Positions 56,601-64,000 of a stretch of DNA of 64,000 nt are shown here, in pieces. Both the position numbers and the translations under genes were made by a program. This DNA is from Amaurobius ferox (Eukaryota > Arthropoda > Arachnida > Araneae > Amaurobiidae): assembly GCA_951213105.1 (NCBI GenBank), contig OX578142.1, forward strand, positions 114,573,065-114,637,064. Reading direction: 5' to 3'. The notes below the pieces were generated by a model. The model searched no databases and was not told the origin of the DNA. It was given only the letters and a program-made list of their open reading frames with translations. Numbering within the stretch: the stretch's first letter is position 1; every line of letters begins with the position of its first letter.

Positions 56601-57490
56601 TCAAGAAAATTCACAAGACCTTAAAATTTAATCAGAAGCCCTGGTTGGAGAAATACATCCAATTTAACACAGAAGAAAGAAAGAAGGCAAAGACTAATTT
56701 TGAGAAAGACTTTTTTAAATTGCTTAATAACGCTGTGTTTGGAAAAACGATGGAGAATCTTCGAAATCGAGTGAATATTGAACTAGTGAATTCTTCAAAG
56801 CGGGCCCTGAAGGTGGTGGCATCTCCAGCTTTTAGAGCTATCAGGATTTTTAGCGAAGATCTGGTGGGTGTTGAACGTGTAAGGAATTGCATTTTAATGA
56901 ACCGGCCTATATACGTTGGCTTTGCTATCTTGGAGTTATCTAAACTCCTGATGTATGAGTTTCATTATAAACATATTAAAAGCCAATATGGTGAAAAAGC
57001 TTCGCTTCTCTTCACCGATACTGATTCATTGGCTTATGAAATCCAAACTGCTGATATTTATGAAGATATGAACCAGCATAAACACTTGTATGATTTTTCT
57101 GACTATCCCAAGGATCATCCCCTCTTCAGTGAAGACAATAAAAAGCGTATTGGATATTTTAAAGATGAACTGAATTCGACCCCCATTCAAGAGTTTATAG
57201 GACTTAGACCTAAAATGTACTCTATTCTATCAGCTGCTGGAGAAAAGAAAAGAGCTAAAGGTGTTTCTACACATGTGGTTGCACGGAAAATTACACACAA
57301 TGACTATAGACAATGCCTGTTGAGTGTTAGACCTACCATGGAAGAACAGATTAGAATTGATAGTAGCCATCATAAACTATTCACTGTATGCCAGAACAAG
57401 GTGGCTTCGTCACCCATTGATGATAAAAGATATTTGCTCGAGGACGGTATTACAAGTTATGCCTACGGACACTTTAAAATAAAAAAATAA
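53675..57490 (+). CDS. polB: Polinton-type family B DNA polymerase with zinc fingers and endonuclease VII-like insert, right copy, exon 2
   Basis: It should replicate the element's linear DNA in the nucleus, probably protein-primed as in related polymerases. Residue numbers assume the spliced 1,300-residue product. Four C2H2 fingers (C31-H51, C61-H81, C89-H109, C116-H137) precede a basic KKRK/KRPK patch. A C2HC finger follows (C433, C436, H449, C453). The 3'-5' exonuclease has DFE at 489-491, N630...YD635 and Y781xxxD785. Between the first two motifs sits an endonuclease VII/HNH-like block (C584, C587, HDHNH 597-601, C614). Polymerase motif A is DANNLYG (D881), motif B K1044...N1048xxFG and motif C DTDS 1144-1147. 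All catalytic positions are intact, so the enzyme could be active. The layout matches Polinton polymerases of arthropods. The stop lies in an A-rich tract; AATAAA follows about 107 bases later. Adintovirus-like origin is an alternative. Confidence 0.92.
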   Translation: MCLSCNKHFSRKDALARHMKIHSDDDALTYRCKVCERAFVRKEDLARHANMHSPVKVFECTQCSIQFTRRDNLKRHLLLHLKDGVKCKHCELIFSKKSDALHHQRIEHGSKKRKAPALPSTSNKRPKIAAKKMKGLDVFSVHTLEPTESVEGDLMLCFDEIRPQLLKILKDELDAYRSIKWYLIADVQFIRDIANGQEVSSSYFRTDVVTELRDDTPPNNVEEAFSQILKLFEEFVSRGSGWTLQKMRKIDVFCAKYKPLAASSYLPLPTKLAAKKALLNIRNEDEKCLMWCLLAHKYYISREYKPERVSHYKSFENDIKLGDIRYPISVVKIPQIEKLNNIRINVYGYEDEEIFPLHISKREDEDCVNLLLISDEDKQHYTLIRNMSRLLGDITKHNGAQYICYRCLHRYSRDDLLQDHAQYCKEHAPQRIKMPSEDQKYLQFTNKQYQHSIPFIIYADFEALIVKEDTTKPSNIRSYTHRLAIHEPCGYAYVIIGPDGKCLKQATVYRGIDPVNHFLNNLIMEKQYLGEKLRYVKPLRMTKENEVDFERATHCNVCHRELKTDRVHDHNHVTGAYRGALHNACNLNYRQSINIPVVFHNLKNYDSHHIMLSFGKLQDHKIDVIATNIEKYISFKISKKEGPRVCLQFIDSLQFLNASLEKLVSNLDLSEFYILREHFPDIVQQNALIRKGVYPYSYMTSFQKFDENVLPPPSAFHNDIKGEDIKSEDYRHAQTVWNTFNIKNLGEYHDLYVKTDVLLLADVFENFRKICKKNYDLDAAHMMTAPGLAWQASLKMTEQTLELLTDENMLLFIERGIRGGICMISQRRSEANNRYLENYDSSKPDKHIIYLDANNLYGWAMSQPLPYGGFEWISTENLNEFWIMSLKDNTQEGYIFEVDLEYPESLHDYHNEYPLAPERVKIEREMLSPYAERLVQQLHHGHFVSTTKLVPNLHDKKHYIVHYRNLQLYLSLGLRLKKIHKTLKFNQKPWLEKYIQFNTEERKKAKTNFEKDFFKLLNNAVFGKTMENLRNRVNIELVNSSKRALKVVASPAFRAIRIFSEDLVGVERVRNCILMNRPIYVGFAILELSKLLMYEFHYKHIKSQYGEKASLLFTDTDSLAYEIQTADIYEDMNQHKHLYDFSDYPKDHPLFSEDNKKRIGYFKDELNSTPIQEFIGLRPKMYSILSAAGEKKRAKGVSTHVVARKITHNDYRQCLLSVRPTMEEQIRIDSSHHKLFTVCQNKVASSPIDDKRYLLEDGITSYAYGHFKIKK

Positions 57491-57596
57491 AAAAAGGAAA
57501 AAGAGAAAGAAGGGAAAAAAAGGAGAAAAAAAAAAAGAAAAAAAAAAATAGAAATTGTGGCGGTGTATCCTATACACCGGGTGGAGGTGGGACCAC

Positions 57597-57602
57597 AATA
57601 AA
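57597..57602 (+). terminator. Polyadenylation signal for right polB
   Basis: AATAAA follows a small hairpin (GGTGTAT at 57562-57568, ATACACC at 57572-57578). Mirrors 46911-46916. Confidence 0.5.
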
Positions 57603-57752
57603 AAAATAATATATTTTTCTAACAGCATCTAATTTCTTAAAGAGACATTACTACATTTGGATAGTTGAAAACAAGTATCTGCTATTATTTTAAATATTTA
57701 TGTTTACAAATATTAAAATTTTGAAATCCGAGACCGAAATGGTTGAGGAAAC

Positions 57753-58173
57753 ACACCCCTTCTATACACCCAATTCACGCGATTCTGCTACTTTAAAAAT
57801 ACGCTTTTTTGGCCGCATTTTTGCAAAAACGCACATTTTTTTTCAAAAAATTGCAAAAGTGTGAAAACCTATGTTAATTCCCATAGAGAAATCCGACAGT
57901 TTGAAAAAAATCGGCCGATTCCGCGTTTTTCAAAAAACACATTTTTGGCCGCTTTTTTGCGAAAAACCACATTTTTTTTACAAAAAATACACAAAAGTGT
58001 GAAAACCCATGTTAATTCCCATAGAGAAATCCAACAACTCCAAAACTTCAACTTGTTGAAAAAACGTACATTTTTGTTGTTTTTTTAACGTTTTGAAAAC
58101 TTTTTGTGAAAAAAACGCTAAAAACGGCACATTCTTAAAATTCAGGTTATTTCCCATAGAGAAATCCAACAAC
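57753..58173 (-). repeat. Subterminal ~137-bp tandem repeat, right end
   Basis: Mirror of 46340-46760: TTCCCATAGAGAAATCC occurs three times. Frames opened by this array on both strands are not genes. Confidence 0.75.
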
Positions 58174-58332
58174 CCTCAAAATCCGACTTGTTGAAAAAAA
58201 AAACTTACATTTTAGAAAAATTATAAGAAAAAAACTTGCATTTACGAAATTTTGTTACTAAAAACAAAAAAGGAAAAAACAATATACGTCATAAACTCCA
58301 CTCTCTTCTGTGACGTCACCTTATGGAACTGT

Positions 58333-58463
58333 GCCGCCTCACACCGACTTCTGAGAACCCCTATGTTAAAGCATGAGACTTTAGCACCGCCTCTGTTGAT
58401 GCACTCATTTTCTGGCCTCGGAGGGTTCCCCATGTTAAAGTATAGGGATTCACCGCCTCTGAA
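58333..58463 (-). repeat. Subterminal CCGCCTC repeats, right end
   Basis: Mirror of the GAGGCGG repeats at 46050-46180. Confidence 0.65.
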
Positions 58464-58493
58464 GTGCCGCTGAACTCTCCCTAATCCCCTACT

Positions 58494-58499
58494 GACCCT
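58494..58499 (+). repeat. 6-bp target site duplication, right (GACCCT)
   Basis: Directly follows the element's CT end; exact copy of 46014-46019. Confidence 0.85.
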
Positions 58500-58710
58500 C
58501 TTTCAGAACTGTTAAATTTTTATCAAATTTTACTCTAATTCTTCTTGGATTTGTTTCTGGCTACGACTCTGAGTTCAATAGTGAATAGAAGTATTTGAGT
58601 GCATATAAAATAATCTTTAAAGGGTGCGAAATATATGGAAGGGGCGTTTAAACTATTTTTATGTACAGAAAATATAATATCAATGAATGTATTTTATTTT
58701 CTACATATTT

Positions 58711-59200
58711 AACAAACTATAATCTTATCTGAGTAACAAGCTGCAATTTTAAAATCATGTATTCACGTATAAAATAAACATATCAAAGCTTTGAATGATA
58801 ATTAGAGTAACAAACTATAATCTTATCTGAGTAACAAACTGCAATTTTATAATCATGTATTCACGTATAAAATAAACATATCAAAGCTTTGAATGATAAT
58901 TAGAGTAACAAACTATAATCTTATCTGAGTAACAAACTGCAATTTTATAATCATGTATTCACGTATAAAATAAACATATCAAAGCTTTGAATGATAATTA
59001 GAGTAACAAACTATAATCTTATCATCTGAGTAGCAAGCTGCAATTTTATAATCATGTATTCACGTATAAAATAAACATATCAAAACATTGAATGATTATC
59101 AGAGTAACAAACTATAATCTTATAATCTGAGTAACAAACTGTAATTTTATAATCATGTATTCACCTATCAAATAAACATATCAAAGCTTTTGAATGATTC
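58711..59200 (+). repeat. 98-101-bp tandem repeat, five copies
   Basis: Units begin AACAAACTATAATCTTATC at 58711, 58809, 58907, 59005 and 59106. The first three spacings are 98 bp and the fourth unit is 101 bp. Copies 2 and 3 are nearly identical; later copies diverge. Confidence 0.9.
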
Positions 59201-60290
59201 CTGTGAAATGTGAATTTCATCTGCAAAATAAGTATTCCACCATTGAGCTCTGTGCGGTGTTATATTTACAGCTCATAGTTTGAAAGATAATTTTTCAAAC
59301 GTAATTGATGTAACAACTGGCATTTAAAGGGCCAGTCTTGTTTATGCAACTCAACTGTGAGATTTATAACGGCTGTTTCTTAACATAAAATCAAACATAT
59401 CATCTTACGGAGCAAAAGCAACTGTTACAGAAACAGCAGTTAATTTTCGAAATTGAATTAATATCACGTTGATTGAAATTTGGCGTTTTTGGCAACTTAT
59501 TAGTCCAAACAAAATAACTTATTTATTCATAGTCACGTGCAAAATCCTCATTTAGTAACGCATATTAAAATGACTATAGACGAATTCTTTGACGTAAAAA
59601 TACGAATCTATTACAAAAAGTATCTTCTCTCGTGAATGAAACTAACTAGATATACGAGAGTACTGTAAACAGATTTGTTGCATAATATTGCACATGAAAA
59701 ATGAACATACTTGATAACGATACAACTTTTTTAAGTTTTTTATTTATATTTGAAAAAGGTGCACTATCTCGAGGGCGTTTCATGCTAGCGTGCTAAAGTT
59801 GATAATGTTTGTAAAGTTCGTAACCCGTGCTAAAGTTTCTAATGAAAAAATACCTAAGATTATTTATTTATAATTCATCTGCGTATACTTTCTACCAATA
59901 CTAAAAATAGGCTTGTACTTATTAAAACATTCTACAGTAAAAATATTTTAAGCAATTAATCTATTGCACAGTTTATCATGATGCTTAATAGTTTACCTTT
60001 TACTTTTGATATATTTTATACTCCACCGCATGTTTTTAAAATTTGTATGAAGTAAGTTTTAAGATTTTAGAAATTCTAATGATTGCATTATAATGGGGAA
60101 TATGTTTCTGAATTATTTTTAGGGGGTACTCAAAGTTTTAAGCACCCATTTTATTATGTTTACACGTTCTTTCATGCTTGTGTTTTATATTGACTGTAAT
60201 GTGTTTTCTCCTTACCTATAATTGGGTTTGTGTCTGTCATAAAGTGTATTCCAAATAAATAAATTAATTAATTCCAAATAAATTTTTGAA
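59201..60290. other. Intergenic, nothing recognised
   Basis: AT-rich. AAATAAATAAATTAATTAATT near 60255 resembles a degenerate poly(A)/microsatellite tail. No gene supported. Confidence 0.35.
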
Positions 60291-60724
60291 GATCCCGATT
60301 TTTTAAAGAATGTAAAAAGAAAATCATCCGAAAACTAGGGAGGGTGGTTTTTCGAACTTACATTTAAAATCAATCGTTTGTGAGATATCAAATCCAAAGA
60401 CTCACAGACACACACACTGACATACTAGCATAAATACACATAAGAAATAACATACATTTATCGCAATATATTAATCGCAGCAATTATGGAAAATTAAAAA
60501 TTAGGAAGCGTTGCCAAATATGTTCTCTTTCCATATATGCATTATGCGACAAGTCTCCTAATAGCATTCTTGTATATCTAGCCCATTTCCCTCACCAGAA
60601 AATACATTTTTTTAATAGTTTTGTATTTTGACGCCAAATAATTCATCAATTATCATTTATGTATCGATATATTAATTAAATATCAGTTGCATTTTGGTGT
60701 GAATTCTGTACATGGGTGAATTCT

Positions 60725-60850
60725 GTAAGGTGTCCAATATGGTTGTCTGTACACAGATGTCCAATATAGTTGTCTGTACACAGATGCCCAATATAGTTGT
60801 CTATACACAGGTGTCCAACATAGTTGTCTGTACATAGGTGTCCAATAGTC
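60725..60850 (+). repeat. 27-bp minisatellite, four to five copies
   Basis: The unit is GTCCAATATAGTTGTCTGTA then CACAGAT, with a few substitutions. It accounts for the repetitive minus-strand frames (repeating GHLCTDNYI). Confidence 0.9.
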
Positions 60851-62042
60851 TCCAAAACCATAAAATTTCAATTTATGTACGATAATTAGATGACAAACTA
60901 AATAACGAAATGTTAAATGCATAATTGATACATGAAATCTTTTGAATTTTGAATTTTAAGGATCTATTTATTCACTAGAACTTAAATCATCGGTTTTATA
61001 CAATAAAACAGTAATTTCTGATTATTATAAACATTTAATATATGGACTATAGGGAAAGTCATGTATTTCCCACATCTAATTTTCTTAAACTGGTTTTCTA
61101 TGACCTTGACTTCTTCCGTTGTAAAACCGGGATCGTCTAAATGAAAAGTTCTCAGATTTCAATCCAAAATAAATTGCTGACCGCGAGAATTCTTAAATTT
61201 GTTAACGGGAACTTGTAAATTTCCAAAAATTTATAATGTGGAAAGACAAAGTTATTTATTTAAATTTTTCGGAGTCTTAAATATTTCTGAGAATTTAAGT
61301 AAATCCAATTATCGAATGCAAATGTTAATTTATTCTTAATGCAATATACTAGATAAACACAAATGAAGTCGGATTCAATTAGAGGGAAAACCGTTAAAAC
61401 AGAAATTTTATTGAACCGAATGAGGATTAATTATCGGCTAAAATCTATGCTATTAATAGAAAAATAATTCGCAACTATTTCTTACAAAAATCGATTTTAC
61501 AAAATTATGTTACAACGAAATGTTTTGATGGTTTTATTGTAGTCGTTAATCTCTGTTCAATTTTCGATTTTCGCACTTAAAGAAATTATCGCGGCATGAA
61601 AATGAACCAGCACGTAATACCTTTAGATGGCCATTAGATGAAAGTTCTTTAATAAAAATATTCCTATATTTTCTTCCTATGTCTTTTAATTACAACTATT
61701 GTGAAGCGGCAATTAAAAAACTCTGTTCCAAATAACATCGGAATATTTTGAATGATCTAAGTAATGGGGGGTGAAGATCGTATAAACGATACCGGGTGTG
61801 GTTCCATGGACATAACGATAAACACTGTTGACAATATTTATGTGTTTTTCTCAAGTTTCAATGGTTTGCCGCCTGTCTGATGCTTCCGATTGCAGATGTT
61901 GGTCCTATTACAAATCTGTTTGTAGTTCTGGAGAGGCTTCTGCATGGGGAAATAGGATATTTAGGGGGGAAATTGCTTAAGTGTGACGAGAAAAAAAAGG
62001 AACCCAACTATAACCTAACTATATTAAACATATGTCCCCAAT
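60851..62042. other. Intergenic with a family 2 end fragment
   Basis: About 61035-61085 (TATAGGGAAAGTCATGTATT then TCCCACATCTAATTTT) matches the 3' end of family 2. Upstream, 60330-60430 resembles family 2 in the opposite orientation, but the match is weak. The rest holds no recognised feature. Confidence 0.4.
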
Positions 62043-62173
62043 TATTACTTTCCTTATATACATAATGTATAAGGAAAGTATTGTGACGGGGTCGAAAATT
62101 CGAATTCGAGTTTTCGACGGGAGAGCACCTTTCAAGCATCCCTGATCACGAATAAAACATTTTTGAAGTGATG

Positions 62174-62204
<31 letters not shown>

Positions 62205-62972
62205 CAGTGAGTCTGTGGAGACGATAACTGATGAACGAATGGACCGATTCAAACAAAATTTGGTACAAAAATCACAATCCGTAAACACTGGAAGCCTATT
62301 GTTTTTATACGCAATCGAATGTTCAGAACCCCTCTAAATTTTCGAGTGAAATTTTGAAAAAATCGTCAAAAAATCAAAACCGCTAATAAAGTTAAGCAAA
62401 TAGATATTTATTATGTAATTTTTCATTAGAAAACGATTGAAATAAATTTTAGAACGCTAACACGAACCGTTCTCGAGATATTGCACATTTTAAAAAAAAA
62501 TTATCAAAAAGTTATATAAAATAAAAAAAATATATTTCCTATTGAGAAACATGTTCACTTTTCATATGTAATACCATGCGATAAATTTGGTGACATTATT
62601 CTCGTGGATCTAGCTCGTTCCATTCATAGAAAAAGATACTTTGAGTAATACTTTTGTATTTGAACGCCAATAGCCATTTATCTGCTGTAAGAATAACTTA
62701 TTTCTCCGTCCATAACGCTTAGCGAGATTTTGGCGATGAATTTGGCGGAATGTCGCCAACTTGACGACATTTTTTATTGTTGCCAAAGTAACAAAAATCT
62801 CGCCAAATTGATAAAAATGACGCTAAATCAATGAAAATGGCGACTAATTGAAGAAAATTTAATATCTTGGAAAGAATATAAGTATCTACTATAAGAATAA
62901 CATTTTTTTTAACTGTAAAAGTAGTAAATTCATTGCATTATATAAGGAAAGCCATGTGTTGCCCACATCAGA
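62043..62972 (+). mobile_element. Family 2 inverted-end element, full-length copy
   Basis: It runs from ATTACTTTCCTTATATAC to TATAAGGAAAGCCATGTG then TTGCCCACATCAG. It is closely similar to the copy at 23.0 kb, including GACGGGGTCGAAAATTCGAA, a GT microsatellite (62173-62203), CGAATGGACCGATTCAAAC and TTTTAGAACGCTAACACGAAC. Both copies are much closer to each other than to the one at 3.4 kb. Confidence 0.7.
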
Positions 62973-63400
62973 TTTTTATTTTTGAGCACATAAAACTGAA
63001 TCGGTTAGTAAAACAGCGTATTAAGCAAAAAGGTAGTAATTTCTGACCGATGTAATCATAAAACTCAATTTTATTAAAGTGTTATTGCAGTGACATGATA
63101 TGTATGTTGAAATTGCGTAATTTTATGAGCAAACACAATTTTTCACAACCAAAGCTAAGCATTTCAATAGCAGGAACAACACAGAAATGTTTGCACTTTC
63201 TTAACCTGCAAACTATTTAACACCCTAAGGCCAACATAAAACAACAATTTTCAACCCCCTTAATTCATTCTCAGCTATAAAAATGTTGAAGGTAAGTTAG
63301 TATAGTGGGGAGTTAACTATGTAACATCTGCAGCCAAACATCTAGGTACAATCAAAGAGTCCCGAAAATTAATAGGCAACAATCTGTCAACTCCTATCAG
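62973..63400. other. Intergenic, nothing recognised
   Basis: AT-rich with no supportable feature, leading into the GC-richer block. Confidence 0.35.
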
Positions 63401-63965
63401 CGTGAAACACTTTTATTGTCCACAGATCTTCTAAAGCAGTAAAAGTGTTTACTTTTGTGGTCATATCCCCGGGTTCCTTATTCTGTCTTTTTCCTGAGTA
63501 GCCGGAAGGATCCCTGGAACGTGAAATCACCCATATTTCTTGGAAATCTGTATTGTCCATGGAAATAAGTCTTCGCGTCCCTCGTTTGGTGTCCTTTTGG
63601 TCGTTTTTCTTTACGAAACGAGACACCTAACCCCATGGAAATGTCTTGGCCGCCTCGTAACCACCTCTCACTAATTGCGACCCCCAGTTGCGTCAGGCCG
63701 ACGCACGTACTTTGCCTGGGGATATGAGAAATAGGGGTCACTTGGTGAAATTGAAAGCTGTGGACTGGTTTTACAGCTTCCTTTGTAAATTTTACGACGG
63801 CACCCTGCGACGAAGAAGGGGAAAGTGCCCTCATTGCGTATCTCCCTCCCACATGCCTCTGGGCAAATGCTTGGAGAACCGCAGCAATTAGTAGATCCAA
63901 GCGTTATCTGGATCCATGTCTTGCCCAAAGAGCTCTTTGGTCTTGCCTTCCTGCCAACGGGCTAA
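63401..63965. other. GC-richer block of unknown nature
   Basis: Base composition shifts clearly to higher G+C than anywhere else of similar length in the window. Several overlapping frames stay open on both strands, the longest 140 codons on the minus strand (63478-63900), as expected from fewer AT-rich stop codons. I do not recognise any product. It could be an exon, part of an unknown mobile element or transferred DNA; the window ends soon after. Confidence 0.4.
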
Positions 63966-64000
63966 TTGGAAAAAGGTTGTAATTTGAGGTGCATTTTGTA

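Larger units (their letters stand above)
46020..58493. mobile_element. Palindromic Polinton/Maverick-type element carrying two polB genes
   Basis: A 12,474-bp element whose left (46020-52010) and right (52503-58493) arms are inverted copies. Every position x in one arm faces 104513 minus x in the other, so no indel separates them. Termini begin AGTAGGGGATTAGGG and the outer flanks are a GACCCT duplication. Known Polintons share AG ends, 6-bp duplications and a protein-primed family B polymerase, but their inverted repeats are usually hundreds of bases long and they carry integrase, ATPase, protease and capsid genes. Here the inverted repeat is 6 kb, spans the whole polymerase gene, and no other Polinton gene exists. 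Inference: a defective, snap-back dimer derived from the polB end of a Polinton, integrated with help in trans. An assembly artefact is the main alternative. Confidence 0.85.
52503..58493 (-). repeat. Right arm of the 6-kb inverted repeat
   Basis: Exact mirror of 46020-52010 apart from a handful of substitutions (57408, 56154 and 52626-52627 found by eye). It ends ...CTAATCCCCTACT directly against the right GACCCT duplication. Confidence 0.9.

Noticed and set aside
46020..58493. Pure assembly artefact (mirror duplication) as the primary explanation
   Set aside because: Exact 6-bp target duplication, non-mirrored flanks, a unique centre and a few arm-specific substitutions favour a real insertion. 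Long reads would still be needed to exclude it.

Overview
This is an AT-rich eukaryotic (animal) window with almost no host coding sequence. The tRNA-derived SINEs, the RNase H-bearing LINE, Helitron-like pieces, hAT-like elements, many mini- and microsatellites, a spliceosomal intron and a Polinton/Maverick-type DNA polymerase suggest an arthropod, perhaps a chelicerate; that placement is inference. No host gene is convincingly visible, and most open reading frames over 60 codons lie inside repeats.

The outstanding object is at 46020-58493. It is a 12,474-bp, almost perfectly palindromic element with two 5,991-bp inverted arms around a 492-bp unique centre. It starts 5'-AG, ends CT-3', and is bounded by a 6-bp direct repeat, GACCCT (46014-46019 and 58494-58499), the signature of Polinton/Maverick integration. 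Each arm holds a complete, open, divergently transcribed gene for a zinc-finger family B DNA polymerase of Polinton type, with one phase-0 intron. No integrase, ATPase, protease or capsid gene is present. It looks like a snap-back inverted dimer of the polB end of a Polinton, integrated as one unit.

Layout. 1.0-2.5 kb: a copy of a ~1.3-kb repeat ('family 1') between two direct repeats. 3.4-7.8 kb: a nested stack, a 'family 2' element split by a SINE pair that is itself split by a broken LINE. 8.9-12.2 kb: a 40/80-bp tandem array, tRNA-like SINE heads, the 3' part of a Helitron-like element, microsatellites. 12.7-16.4 kb: two family 1 copies head to head. 16.5-17.6 kb: minisatellite and paired SINEs. 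18.6-22.0 kb: three successive Helitron-like copies, the first split by family 1. 22.3-24.6 kb: family 1 split by family 2. 25.8-30.1 kb: three direct copies of an unknown repeat. 30.8-31.6 kb: a 275-bp higher-order tandem repeat. 33.5-34.3 kb: a hAT-like element with an 8-bp target duplication. 35.9-36.5 kb: a second hAT-like MITE. 36.7-38.0 kb: family 1. 40.0-40.3 kb: minisatellite. 42.6-43.2 kb: possible piggyBac-type transposase remnant. 46.0-58.5 kb: palindromic Polinton. 58.7-59.2 and 60.7-60.85 kb: tandem arrays. 62.0-63.0 kb: family 2. 63.4-64.0 kb: a GC-richer block of unknown nature.

The polymerase presumably replicates the palindromic element itself; integration must rely on an integrase supplied from elsewhere. 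Everything else is non-autonomous or decayed.
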